Assembly: GCA_020053355.1 (NCBI GenBank)
Contig: JAGVNI010000007.1
Span: 134,838-198,837 of the forward strand
Source of the DNA: an archaeon
Lineage (GTDB): Archaea; Micrarchaeota; Micrarchaeia; Anstonellales; Bilamarchaeaceae
Direction of reading: 5' to 3'
Length of the DNA: 64,000 bases
Shown here: one piece after another, positions 44,489-52,989 of the stretch
How positions within the stretch are numbered: position 1 is the stretch's first letter
Layout: the number at the start of each line of letters is the position of its first letter
The notes under the pieces: generated by a model
Seen by the model: only the letters and a program-made list of their open reading frames with translations
Database searches by the model: none
What the model was told of the DNA's origin: nothing
Made by a program: the position numbers and the translations under genes

Positions 44489-45481
44489 ATGTTGATTCTT
44501 ATGGTCAGCCCTAAAACCGCTTATCGGACAAAAGTATTGTCAGCAACAGCGCTCGCAGCCGCATCGATAGGCGTGCTGTTCCTCAGGTTTGCAAAACCGA
44601 AAGACGAGCCTATCATGCACACGGAGCGCCCGCACCCGACCATGCCCGCGCCCGCGCCACAGGAAGACTGCTCGCCGCAAAAAGGGGATTTGATGTGCGA
44701 AATCCGCAAAGGCGAGGCCGACCCGCTCTCCCTGACATTCGACCCTGAGAGCTGCGGCTTTTGCGGCGATGGTGTGCGCCAGGTGAACGCGCCGGCAGGC
44801 TCCCCGCCCGTGCTTGATTTGGACAGCGGCATAACCACCCAGCTTGTCACCGAGCGTCCCAGCGAGACGCCTGAATCCTGCCCGGTGGACCTCCACTGCG
44901 GCAACGGCAGGCGCGATTTCAGGCGGACATATGGCTCCTGGCTCGAGCCTTCTGCAGATGCTGGCGCGGCAGACGGGGGGTATTCCCTCGGCACAAAGAC
45001 AATCACCGAAACCGCCCGCAACTGCCCCGGTGACGCCCGCCAGAATGGCAACGGCGGGGGAGACTCGGGAATAGAAGTCATCGAGGATGCGGAGCCCCCG
45101 CTTACCCTGCCTTCCACTTCGGCCTGGAATTGCCCGTCCATGCAGATGCCTTCCAACTCCTCAGACATGGTGGACATGCGCTCAAGCAGCGTGTGGAACG
45201 CGCTTTCGAGGGTATATGGGGCTGTCAACAGCAATGCGGCGGCCCTTCGGAGGGCCCTTGGCGTGAGCGAGTCGGCGAGAGTGGACCTGCGCCTCTATAT
45301 ACGCGTGGAACCCCGCGGATACATGTCGTTCAACCAGGTCTCCGCGCAATGCGACAACCAGCCGTGCGGGGATGCCCAGACCATCATCAACGCAACCGGG
45401 CTCTCGCTGAACGGGCTGGTGATGGGCGCACCGGAAACCGAATGTTTCTGGACGCTCACCATCCACGTCCCGAGGGCGTGA
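44489..45481 (+). CDS. Single-pass Cys-rich exported protein, operon gene 7
   Basis: A 330-aa relative of gene 4: N-terminal membrane helix (VLSATALAAASIGVLFLRFA), an outer domain with CGFCGDGVRQV, SCPVDLHCGNGR and YSLGTKTITE, matching gene 4's CGYCGDNIQQ, NCPVDFHCGDGN and YSLGTITVTE, then a C-terminal domain (~215-330) that is a divergent form of the shared domain (VDLRLYIRVEPRGYMSFNQV, TINA-like strand, LTIHVPRA). It lies 15 nt after gene 6 and ends the operon. Probably part of the same exterior assembly. Confidence 0.82.
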   Translation: MLILMVSPKTAYRTKVLSATALAAASIGVLFLRFAKPKDEPIMHTERPHPTMPAPAPQEDCSPQKGDLMCEIRKGEADPLSLTFDPESCGFCGDGVRQVNAPAGSPPVLDLDSGITTQLVTERPSETPESCPVDLHCGNGRRDFRRTYGSWLEPSADAGAADGGYSLGTKTITETARNCPGDARQNGNGGGDSGIEVIEDAEPPLTLPSTSAWNCPSMQMPSNSSDMVDMRSSSVWNALSRVYGAVNSNAAALRRALGVSESARVDLRLYIRVEPRGYMSFNQVSAQCDNQPCGDAQTIINATGLSLNGLVMGAPETECFWTLTIHVPRA

Positions 45482-45547
45482 ACAACAGGGCTTTCAGGAT
45501 GAAGGGCGCTTGTGCGCTTTCTGGCAGGCCGCGAACCCCCCGCTAGC

Positions 45548-45557
45548 GTTTTATTCC
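45548..45557 (+). promoter_or_regulatory. TATA box for the HAD-family gene
   Basis: gttttattcc is centred 26 bp before the ATG at 45578, implying a leaderless transcript and excluding the longer reading from 45512. Confidence 0.55.
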
Positions 45558-45577
45558 CTTTTCTCCAGATTACATCC

Positions 45578-46243
45578 ATGGTCAAGTACCTCCTTTTCGA
45601 TATCGACGATACGCTCTTCCCGTCCACGGAATTCTCGGCGCTTGCGAGGAAGAACGCCCTGAATGCCATGATAAGCATGGGGCTGGATGACGATTTTGAT
45701 CCGATAAACGCCCGCCTCCTGTCCATAATCGAGAAGAAAGGCTCGAACTACCCCGGGCATTTCAACGACTTGTGCTCGCAGCTTGGCATCCAGGAGCCGG
45801 GGAAATACATCGCTGCCGCAGTGGCGGCCTATCACGACACCAAGACCTCGATTGCGCCTTTTCCGAAAGTCCCCCCCACTCTCCTTCGGCTGCGGGAAAG
45901 CGGCTACCGGCTCTATATCGCCACCCAGGGGAATTCAATCAAGCAGTGGGACAAGCTCATACGCCTGCGCATTGCGCTCTATTTCGAAGGAGTCTTCGTC
46001 TCAGAGGAGCTTCGGGAGGACAAGGGCCCGGCATTCTATAAAAAAGTGCTAAGCGCCCTGGATGCGAAAGCCGGCGACTGCATGATGGTTGGAGACCGCG
46101 AGGATACGGACATCGCCCCCGCAAGGGCTGTGGGCATGAAGACCGTCCGGGTGCTCTCCGGCAGGCAGGCCACGCTGCCGACGAAAGCCGATTTCGTCAT
46201 CAAGGATATCAGCGAAATCATCCCGATTCTGCGGGATTTGTGA
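45578..46243 (+). CDS. HAD-superfamily hydrolase (phosphatase)
   Basis: A 221-aa soluble hydrolase with the HAD nucleophile motif LLFDIDDTLFP (catalytic Asp pair), motif II in YIATQGN, motif III lysine near EDKGPAFYKKVLS and motif IV MMVGDREDTDIAPARAVGMKT. A helical cap lies between motifs I and II. These features suit a small-molecule phosphatase acting on a sugar phosphate or nucleotide; substrate unknown. The start at 45578 is set by the promoter spacing. Confidence 0.92.
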   Translation: MVKYLLFDIDDTLFPSTEFSALARKNALNAMISMGLDDDFDPINARLLSIIEKKGSNYPGHFNDLCSQLGIQEPGKYIAAAVAAYHDTKTSIAPFPKVPPTLLRLRESGYRLYIATQGNSIKQWDKLIRLRIALYFEGVFVSEELREDKGPAFYKKVLSALDAKAGDCMMVGDREDTDIAPARAVGMKTVRVLSGRQATLPTKADFVIKDISEIIPILRDL

Positions 46244-46330
46244 TTCCCCCGCCATTCCATTCCGCCTCCCGCATCCAAGCCGCACCCCTCCGTTCCTCGC
46301 CGCCCCATATCGGCAACCCGTCATATTAAC

Positions 46331-46340
46331 GCTTAAAAAA
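46331..46340 (+). promoter_or_regulatory. TATA box for the Cys-repeat lipoprotein
   Basis: gcttaaaaaa is centred about 27 bp before the ATG at 46363, so the transcript is probably leaderless. Confidence 0.6.
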
Positions 46341-46362
46341 CATTCATCCAATAGTCCCCTTC

Positions 46363-47211
46363 ATGAGACTTATCGTATTGGGGCTAATCCTGGTTTCTTT
46401 ACTCCTAGCCGGCTGCGGCAGCAAGTCCACGACGACCGGCTGCAAGGACAACTCGGCATGCAAGTCCTGGCAGTTCTGCAACACCACAAGCAGCACATGC
46501 GCCACGCTTGCCGGATACTGCGACCTGGATTCGCAGTGTTCGGACAACATGACGCGATGCGACGTAGAGCGGACGCACCTGTGCGTCTACAAGTCCGGCC
46601 TCTGCAGGACGACCGCCAACTGCCAGAACTGGCAGGTATGCGACTCTTCGCAGACCTGCAGGCCCGCGCCAGGCTACTGCGATTCCGATTCCCAGTGCGA
46701 CCCTGTCTTCGAATACTGCAGCCCTTCGACGCATGAATGCGGTCCTGCCCCGGGATACTGCGTGGCGGACACCGACTGCGACTCATGGAAGAAATGCGAT
46801 GTTGTGAGCAAAAGATGTTTCATGATGGAGGGCAGGTGCGACCTCGATGGCGACTGCGAGACATGGCAGACCTGCGAAATGAAGCTGCATAAATGCGACC
46901 CGAAAGTCGGTTACTGCCTAAACGACGACAACTGCCAGGAGTGGTCCCGCTGCGATACCGCGACCAAAAAGTGCGTCGCGAGGCAAGGCTATTGCCTGGC
47001 CGACAACGAATGCAACGAGTGGGAATACTGCGCAGAAGATACGCACCGCTGCACTGCGACCAAGGACCGCTGCGGCAGCGCTTCAGAATGCGGCGAATGG
47101 CAGTACTGCGACAGCAACCATTATTGCAATGCGAACTCCGGTTCCTGTGACGACAATGCGGACTGCGTGCAGGGAGAAGTCTGCAACCAGGATACCCACG
47201 GCTGCCAGTAG
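46363..47211 (+). CDS. Lipoprotein made of tandem Cys-rich repeats
   Basis: A 282-aa protein with a lipoprotein-type signal (LIVLGLILVSLLLAGC, probable lipidated Cys at 18). The rest is about ten repeats of ~27 residues of the form GYC-x-DxxC-xxWxxC-xxxxxxC, for example GYCLNDDNCQEWSRCDTATKKC. Each repeat offers four cysteines for disulfides. There is no separate catalytic domain. It should be anchored on the outer face of the membrane as a rod or binding surface. It lies between the envelope operon and kinase 3, has its own promoter, and its Cys content resembles the other surface proteins of the window. Confidence 0.85.
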   Translation: MRLIVLGLILVSLLLAGCGSKSTTTGCKDNSACKSWQFCNTTSSTCATLAGYCDLDSQCSDNMTRCDVERTHLCVYKSGLCRTTANCQNWQVCDSSQTCRPAPGYCDSDSQCDPVFEYCSPSTHECGPAPGYCVADTDCDSWKKCDVVSKRCFMMEGRCDLDGDCETWQTCEMKLHKCDPKVGYCLNDDNCQEWSRCDTATKKCVARQGYCLADNECNEWEYCAEDTHRCTATKDRCGSASECGEWQYCDSNHYCNANSGSCDDNADCVQGEVCNQDTHGCQ

Positions 47212-47241
47212 TTTTTCCCCTTTTTCATCTTTTTCCAGCTT
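47212..47241. terminator. T-rich tract between convergent genes
   Basis: Several T runs directly follow the stop at 47211 and separate it from the convergent kinase gene ending at 47257. Confidence 0.4.
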
Positions 47242-47256
47242 TTCCAGAAGCCAGTC

Positions 47257-49425
47257 TCACTCGGAAGTAATCCTGGGCGGGCGGCCGGGGACCTTGGTCG
47301 GGGGATTCTGCGGCGGCCTTGCCGTCTGCGCGCGCTCAAGCGAAACGCGCACCTCGCGGTCCTCATCCGGGATGACGTCCCGGTGGGCCTCCGTATAGCC
47401 CCTTTTCCTGAATGTCAGGCGGATGGCATCCGATTGGGCCGGCAGCGTCAAAGTGCATGCCCCGTTCGCGTCTGTCCTGCACGCCTCGGTGCTCCACACG
47501 AGGACCTGCACCCCCGGAAGCCCGGTGTTCAGCGTTATCCTGTGCTCGGGTGTAACTGCAGAATCCTGCGACTCCCCCGCATCTGCTGCCAGGGGCGCAA
47601 GCGAATCCTGCGATGCGACGGCTCTTGCCTCGTCCGCGCCGCCATCCCTTGCCGCCACAGTTATCGGCCTGGCAATCTGTTGCGTGGCAGGCGGTTTCGC
47701 CGTTCCGGAAAGATTATTGTCCTGCTGAACCTCGGCAGGCCCCTCCGGCCTGCTTGAGTGTAAGACTATTCCAATGCCTGCACCGCCAATTGCCAATGAG
47801 CCTGCGATTGTGCCGGCAATCAGCCACTTGGAGAATTTCTTGCGGGCCTTTGCCGGCGGTACGGTCGGCCTTTTCGAAGAGCCCCGAGGTATGTCCCTTA
47901 CGCGGACTATCTCGGTCTTCTCGTACCTGGGCAACGTCTTGTGGTCCTGCTCATCGCTCAAATCCGGGACCTCTTCCTCCTGGCCCTGCATCGGAACCTG
48001 GGGGGGCGTCCTCCTATATGGGGCGCCTGCCACATCCGATTCCGGAACAAGTGCATCCGGGCCCGACTGGCCCAGGAGCTCCTCATCCACTATGACCGGC
48101 GGCTCGAAGGACGGCGCCTTGCTTTGTGCCGCAGGTTCAGGCGCTATCACTGCAGAACCGTTGGCTTCAGTTGGCTGGCCGCTCTGTCCTCCATTACCGT
48201 TTGAAACGCCATTCACATTCTCAATCGCCGCTTTGAGCTCGGCGACGCTCTGGAACCTGTGCTGCGGCTTCTTCTCCATGCATTTGAATACGATTTCTTC
48301 TACTTCCTCGGGAATGTTGACGCCGGGGCATACCAGTCTGAACGGTCTTGGCTTCTCGTTCCAGAGCCGGTCGCGGATTTCCGCCCACTTCTTGACCCGA
48401 TAGTCATTGTATTCGTCGGAAGTCTGCGTCTCCCGCTTATCAAGAATCTCGAATTCAAAAGGCGGCCTTCCGCTAAGAAGCTCATACATCGTGGCGCCGA
48501 CGGACCAGATGTCCGAGCGCTCGTCCACGGTAAGGCCCCATGCCTGCTCCGGCGACATATACCACGGGCTTCCGCCCACCCCCTCCCCTTTTTTCGTGAC
48601 TTCCGGGTTGGATGGTGCGATAATCTTCGCAAGGCCGAAATCAAGCACCTTGACCTCCCATTCGCCAATCTTGCTTGTGACTATGAATATATTCTCCGGT
48701 TTTATGTCCCGGTGGATGACCGGCTTCCTTACCCCCTTCTCCTCGTAAGTATGCGCGGTATCGAGCGCCTTGCAGACCTGGACCATGACAGGCTTGACCT
48801 TTCCCCAATCCAGGGGCCCTTCGCCTATGTCTCTCCTGCCAGAAAGGATAGCCCCCAGGTCCATGCCGTTAAGGAGTTCCATGACATAGAACGGGCGCCC
48901 GTCTGAGAGCTGTGCAAACGTCTCGATGGCCACGATGTTCGGGTGCTTGAGCTTCTTCGCCAGCATCACTTCCACTTCGAACCTCCGATTCAACTCTTCC
49001 CTCGCCTTCTCAGGCCCTTCCGGGGCGGCCTGGAGGTCCCCTTCGTTGAATGAAATGACCTTGATTGCTACCGGGTCATCTATCACATATGTTCCTTTCG
49101 CCTGGAGGCTTTCCACCAGGTGCGTTCCGCGGTAGACGATGCCGAATCCGCCCTGGCCAAGGATGCTCTCGACACGATAAACTTCCCCTTCTCTCATTTT
49201 GATTTCCGTTATGTCCAGGCCTTCCTGGGCCTCGATGGCCGGGGGCGGCTCCGAGTGCCTTTTCTCAGCTTGCTGGGGCGGTTTGGCGAGGGCTTCCAGG
49301 ATTGGCGCGGGCAGCTTGAACTGGTCCGGCAATACGCCCTGGACGGTCCGAACCCCAAGCACCGTGGAGCCGGGCCTTTTCGGGGGCCGGGGAGGGTTTC
49401 CTCTGCCGTCGCCTGATTTTTCCAT
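47257..49425 (-). CDS. Transmembrane Ser/Thr protein kinase (kinase 3)
   Basis: A 722-aa kinase. A Pro-rich N-terminus (~1-75) precedes the kinase domain (~80-402) with GQGGFGIVYRG (~90-100), ATP lysine in VAIK (~122), HRDIKPEN (~238-245), DFGLA (~262-266) and MSPEQA, all intact. There is a ~35-residue insert before the C-lobe end (RETQTSDEYNDYRV). A long linker leads to one membrane helix (~534-555: WLIAGTIAGSLAIGGAGIGIVL), then an outer part with a PEGA-like sandwich (NTGLPGVQVLVW, TFRKRGYTEAHRDV). ATG 49425 is chosen because a TATA box lies 26 bp before it; the reading from 49467 would place the box in the gene. The 12 bases before the ATG match kinase 2. Confidence 0.94.
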   Translation of the reverse strand: MEKSGDGRGNPPRPPKRPGSTVLGVRTVQGVLPDQFKLPAPILEALAKPPQQAEKRHSEPPPAIEAQEGLDITEIKMREGEVYRVESILGQGGFGIVYRGTHLVESLQAKGTYVIDDPVAIKVISFNEGDLQAAPEGPEKAREELNRRFEVEVMLAKKLKHPNIVAIETFAQLSDGRPFYVMELLNGMDLGAILSGRRDIGEGPLDWGKVKPVMVQVCKALDTAHTYEEKGVRKPVIHRDIKPENIFIVTSKIGEWEVKVLDFGLAKIIAPSNPEVTKKGEGVGGSPWYMSPEQAWGLTVDERSDIWSVGATMYELLSGRPPFEFEILDKRETQTSDEYNDYRVKKWAEIRDRLWNEKPRPFRLVCPGVNIPEEVEEIVFKCMEKKPQHRFQSVAELKAAIENVNGVSNGNGGQSGQPTEANGSAVIAPEPAAQSKAPSFEPPVIVDEELLGQSGPDALVPESDVAGAPYRRTPPQVPMQGQEEEVPDLSDEQDHKTLPRYEKTEIVRVRDIPRGSSKRPTVPPAKARKKFSKWLIAGTIAGSLAIGGAGIGIVLHSSRPEGPAEVQQDNNLSGTAKPPATQQIARPITVAARDGGADEARAVASQDSLAPLAADAGESQDSAVTPEHRITLNTGLPGVQVLVWSTEACRTDANGACTLTLPAQSDAIRLTFRKRGYTEAHRDVIPDEDREVRVSLERAQTARPPQNPPTKVPGRPPRITSE

Positions 49426-49447
49426 GTTGTAATTTATGTGCGAAAGT

Positions 49448-49457
49448 CTTTTAAAGG
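49448..49457 (-). promoter_or_regulatory. TATA box for kinase 3
   Basis: The minus-strand sequence ctttaaaaga is centred about 27 bp before the ATG at 49425. Confidence 0.65.
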
Positions 49458-49523
49458 GGGCGTTCATTCTCGGATATTCATGCCCGCCCGAGCATCCGCC
49501 GCCACAACCAGGCGCTGGCCGAC

Positions 49524-49534
49524 ATATTTTTAAA
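49524..49534 (+). promoter_or_regulatory. TATA box for the exported barrel-like protein
   Basis: atatttttaaa is centred about 27 bp before the ATG at 49557. It is divergent from the kinase 3 promoter 70 bp away. Confidence 0.6.
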
Positions 49535-49556
49535 GTGTTTTAGTTAATGTTAGTCC

Positions 49557-51140
49557 ATGAAGCTTTCACATACAGAGCTTACAGGACAGAGAGACCTGCA
49601 GAGTGACGTTACCCGCAGGGAGAAGAGCATCGTATCAAGATGCGCCGGAAGGTGCGCGATAATCGGCGCCCTCGCGTTCGCATCGCCCCTCCTAGGCGGC
49701 ACCGCATTCGCGCAGCAGCCGGACCCGGCACCGCCTGAGCGGGCCCAGCCTACGGTTGCGGCTCCAACGGCGCAACCGCCCGTAGCGGCTCCATCCACGA
49801 CAGCCGCGCCGGAGCACAGGGTGAGGGGCGAAACCACGTCGCTGACGGACGGCTCGACCTCGATTAGCGCATACATAGTCATCCGCGGCAGCCAGACACC
49901 ATCTACAATCGAGGTGGATGGCCCTGCCCGTGTCACCCTTCTCTTCTACCCCGTGGTCAGCCGGGACCGCTTCACCGCCCCAGATGCGCAGGTGCAGAGG
50001 TCAATCGGCTACTCGCTTGGGCCTGCAACCGGCGGCGCGTCCGCCCCTTCCACATATGAAGGCAGCACCCGGATGTCCGCGCTCACCAACCGTGACGTCG
50101 ATGCGACCGCCCTCGCAATAGGAACGCCTATCGAGATGACCATCAACGTCGCAGCCGGAAGGCAGGCGCTGGCATTCCCGGACATGAACGGATTCTTCCA
50201 GGTCGTCCGCGTCGAGGCTCCGGCCCCGCCAAGGCCAATCCAGCCCGCGCAGCCCGTTGCGAGGCCCGTGCAGCCTGCAGCGCCCGTGGCAAGGCCGGAG
50301 GTGGACGAGCACAGCGAGCCGCTCATTTACCGGCGTCCGCTTGCGATGTTCGAAGGAGGGATGTTCCCGCTTAATGGAATCGGCAGCGCAGGCAACTCCG
50401 GTACCATGTACGAGGGCCTGGTCCTTGGCACGATACCAGTTACAGACCGTTTCGGCATTGTGCTCGGAGGTCTCGTAACATCGACCGGCCTGACGCTCCA
50501 GATGCCTAATGCCGAGACGACCCTTCGGGGCTATTCGGCCGCTCTTGGAGCCGGGGTATCATTCAGGGAGGGCAGGCACTACGCCTACGCCCTCGGCTTC
50601 GGCGGATACAACGGAATCACGACACACATAAACTCGTTTGCAGACGGGCGGACGCTCGATGAATGGGCGCATGAATTCGAATACGGCGGCCTGGGCGGCT
50701 ATGAATACGGCCGCTACTTCGCCCTGAGGGTGCAAGGCGGGAACAACCCGTTCAATCCGCTCTCGGCGCACGCATTCGGCGCATTGCCTTACACCTGGAC
50801 GCCCGGCGTTTACCCCTCGATAGACGTGAACTTCCTCTGGCTCCATGCCCTAACGCCCGTGGATGCGTCCAATATGGTGGGCCTGACACGCCTTAACGAG
50901 AACGCATTCAACATCCGCATCCTTGGGACTGTCCCGACATACAGGCTCGGCCCGGTGGTTCCGACGATTGTCGGCGGCGGCGAATTCAACGTTGCCGGAG
51001 GGAGCGTCACGAGCGGGACCGGAATCATCGGAGGCGGCCTCCGGACTGACTTCGTCCCCGGCCTCGACATCGACGCAATCGGCGCAGCGACATTCCGCGG
51101 CGAGCCGCTCATCTTCCTCCGCGTCGGCTACAGCCGCTGA
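49557..51140 (+). CDS. Exported protein with beta-barrel-like C-terminal domain
   Basis: A 527-aa protein with a long signal peptide (CAIIGALAFASPLLGGTAFAQQ, probable cleavage after AFA), a Pro/Ala/Thr linker, a beta-sandwich domain (~80-215: STIEVDGPARVTLLFYPVV), a second Pro-rich linker, then ~280 residues of alternating strands and short turns rich in Gly and aromatic residues (FEGGMFPLNGIG, YSAALGAGVSFREGRHYAYALGFGGYNG, FLRVGYSR at the end). The last part reads like a bacterial outer-membrane barrel, odd for an archaeon. It could instead be a soluble beta-propeller or sandwich protein. It is divergent from kinase 3 and may be in its regulon. Family not recognised. Confidence 0.78.
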   Translation: MKLSHTELTGQRDLQSDVTRREKSIVSRCAGRCAIIGALAFASPLLGGTAFAQQPDPAPPERAQPTVAAPTAQPPVAAPSTTAAPEHRVRGETTSLTDGSTSISAYIVIRGSQTPSTIEVDGPARVTLLFYPVVSRDRFTAPDAQVQRSIGYSLGPATGGASAPSTYEGSTRMSALTNRDVDATALAIGTPIEMTINVAAGRQALAFPDMNGFFQVVRVEAPAPPRPIQPAQPVARPVQPAAPVARPEVDEHSEPLIYRRPLAMFEGGMFPLNGIGSAGNSGTMYEGLVLGTIPVTDRFGIVLGGLVTSTGLTLQMPNAETTLRGYSAALGAGVSFREGRHYAYALGFGGYNGITTHINSFADGRTLDEWAHEFEYGGLGGYEYGRYFALRVQGGNNPFNPLSAHAFGALPYTWTPGVYPSIDVNFLWLHALTPVDASNMVGLTRLNENAFNIRILGTVPTYRLGPVVPTIVGGGEFNVAGGSVTSGTGIIGGGLRTDFVPGLDIDAIGAATFRGEPLIFLRVGYSR

Positions 51141-51180
51141 TTGTTGCAGGCGCCGCTCTTTAGGGGGGCGCTGCATCACT

Positions 51181-51190
51181 CTTTTATCTT
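51181..51190 (+). promoter_or_regulatory. TATA-like box for the TIM-barrel gene
   Basis: cttttatctt lies about 26 bp before the ATG at 51211, so translation should start there rather than in the longer upstream reading. Confidence 0.5.
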
Positions 51191-51210
51191 TTCTCTCTCT
51201 TTACCTTCCC

Positions 51211-52056
51211 ATGATACGCTTCGGTCCTGCGGGAATCCCCATCCAGTGCGCTGGAAGCGGCACCATCGACGGCGTGAAATGCTGCGCCTCCCTCGGCCTT
51301 ATGGCCATGGAGATGGAATTCGTCCAGGGCGTCCGCATGAAAGACGATTCCGCAAGGGAAATCTGCAAGGCGGCAAAAGACAGCAGCGTGTCGCTCTCTT
51401 CGCATGCGCCTTATTTCGTCAACCTCTGCACCTCTGATCCGGTGAAGATTGCCAACTCCAAGCGCCATATCCTCGAATCATCCCGCGTGACAGCCCTTGC
51501 AGGCGGGGGAATAACTGTTTTCCATCCCGGCTTCTACCAGAAACTGGCGCCCGCCGAGGCCTTTGCCAAAGCGTTGTCCGTCCTGAAGGAAATCGAGTCG
51601 GAACTCAAGGCACGGAACATCAAAATCCGGCTCGGGGCCGAGACTGTTGGCAAGAAGAGCGCGTTCGGCGGCCTTGAGGAGAACATCCGGCTGTCCCAGG
51701 AGCTGGACATGGTGGAGCCTGTGATTGATTTCGCGCACCTGCATGCGCGCAATGATTTCCGTATCCGGAGCCAGGCGGATTACCAGGCCATATTCGACAA
51801 GCTGGAATCAGCCCTTGGCAGCTACGTGAATCGCTTCCACTGCCATTTCTCGGAGATAAACTACAGCGACAAGGGCGAACTGAACCACTACCCCCTCGGC
51901 ACCAACAACGAGCCGCCGTTCCGGCCCCTCATGAAGACGCTGGCTGAAAACGGCTACTCCGGGACCGTCATTTGCGAGACGCCCATGCTGGACATGGATG
52001 CAACCGTCATGATGAAGGAATACCTGGCCGAGATGCAGAAACGGAAGGCGGAATGA
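51211..52056 (+). CDS. nfo: Endonuclease IV-like TIM-barrel protein
   Basis: A 281-aa member of the AP endonuclease family 2 / xylose-isomerase-like superfamily. Metal-ligand stretches are visible: HAPYFVNLC (His), HPGFY, LGAETVGKKSAFG (Glu), VIDFAHLHARND (Asp/His), RFHCHFSEINY and the terminal VICETPML (Glu). True endonuclease IV uses these residues to bind three zinc ions and cut abasic DNA. The assignment to DNA repair is likely but a sugar isomerase of the same fold is possible. It overlaps the next gene by an ATGA junction. Confidence 0.88.
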   Translation: MIRFGPAGIPIQCAGSGTIDGVKCCASLGLMAMEMEFVQGVRMKDDSAREICKAAKDSSVSLSSHAPYFVNLCTSDPVKIANSKRHILESSRVTALAGGGITVFHPGFYQKLAPAEAFAKALSVLKEIESELKARNIKIRLGAETVGKKSAFGGLEENIRLSQELDMVEPVIDFAHLHARNDFRIRSQADYQAIFDKLESALGSYVNRFHCHFSEINYSDKGELNHYPLGTNNEPPFRPLMKTLAENGYSGTVICETPMLDMDATVMMKEYLAEMQKRKAE

Positions 52057-52952
52057 TGCTGCTAATCGAATACCTGGAAGTTGCCACTGCGGCGCTTCGC
52101 GAGATGAAGGAGAAACTGAAGACGCTTGACCTGCAGTATCGCCGCATCTGGGACCGCGATATCAAGAAGGAGATGGCCCAGGCGCGCATTGAAATCGCGA
52201 AGAAATCCTCCGAGGTCACGGGCGAGCTTCTCCTCAACCTGGACGAGTTCCGGGCGCTGCACAAGTATTTCCCCGAGCTTCTTTCGGCGTACATGGAAGA
52301 CGAGTACATCGGGAAGGTGATACAAAAGAAAGCCTGGCTTCTCGATTACCGGCCCATGCCGGCCGAAGCGGCCGCCGGGCGCCTTGCCCAGCTCCGGGAA
52401 TGGAGGGCACAGCTCCGCGACGCGAAGAATTTCCTGAAAAGGTGGGTCGGGACAGTGAACGCCCGCTCCTTCGTCGCCACATACCCCGTGCTCCGCAGCC
52501 ATATGAAGGGCGACATGGACAAAATCGACGCCCTTGCCGCGATTGCGGACGTGGACAAGGTGCTCCTGAAAGAGGGCTGGCTCATATTGATAAGCGACTC
52601 GCTGATATCGATACCGGTTGCGAAGTTCATGACGAATATAAACGCCCTGCGGATTGACGAGATGGAGGCGAAGACCGGAGTACTCCGGGCGCAGGGGCGG
52701 GGGACTGTGGCCGAGACCGCGGCCCTCCGGAAGTTCCAGGAAGTGATTAGGAAAAAACAGCATTACGAGCGGGTGCTGACCCAGCTTTTCCTCGCGAACC
52801 CGAATTACCTGCGCCAGCAGAAGAAAAAGAAGAACTGGCTTGCGCGCGAGAAGGCAGGAAACCTCGATAAAATCGTGCAGGGCATCACGCCGCACACCAT
52901 CAAGGAGCGGGTCTGGCTGAATCAGATGCGCAAACTGCTCGAAGAGAAGTGA
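52053..52952 (+). CDS. Hypothetical helical protein
   Basis: A 299-aa soluble, almost entirely helical, basic protein I do not recognise. It has runs such as ATAALREMKEKLKTLDLQYR and QVIRKKQHYERVLTQLF-like segments, and a C-terminal Lys-rich stretch (QQKKKKNWLAREKAG). ATG 52053 is used because it overlaps the previous stop (ATGA) and follows an aaggcgg site; the ORF continues upstream only in a shadow frame. Coupling to the endonuclease IV-like gene may mean a role with DNA, but nothing in the sequence proves it. Confidence 0.8.
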   Translation: MMLLIEYLEVATAALREMKEKLKTLDLQYRRIWDRDIKKEMAQARIEIAKKSSEVTGELLLNLDEFRALHKYFPELLSAYMEDEYIGKVIQKKAWLLDYRPMPAEAAAGRLAQLREWRAQLRDAKNFLKRWVGTVNARSFVATYPVLRSHMKGDMDKIDALAAIADVDKVLLKEGWLILISDSLISIPVAKFMTNINALRIDEMEAKTGVLRAQGRGTVAETAALRKFQEVIRKKQHYERVLTQLFLANPNYLRQQKKKKNWLAREKAGNLDKIVQGITPHTIKERVWLNQMRKLLEEK

Positions 52953-52989
52953 TTTATTCCCGAATACCGGATAACCTGCTGGGGAGAAT

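Noticed and set aside
50923-51210. N-terminal extension of the endonuclease IV-like protein
   Set aside because: It overlaps the end of the upstream gene in another frame and lies before the TATA-like box. The family N-terminus begins at 51211.
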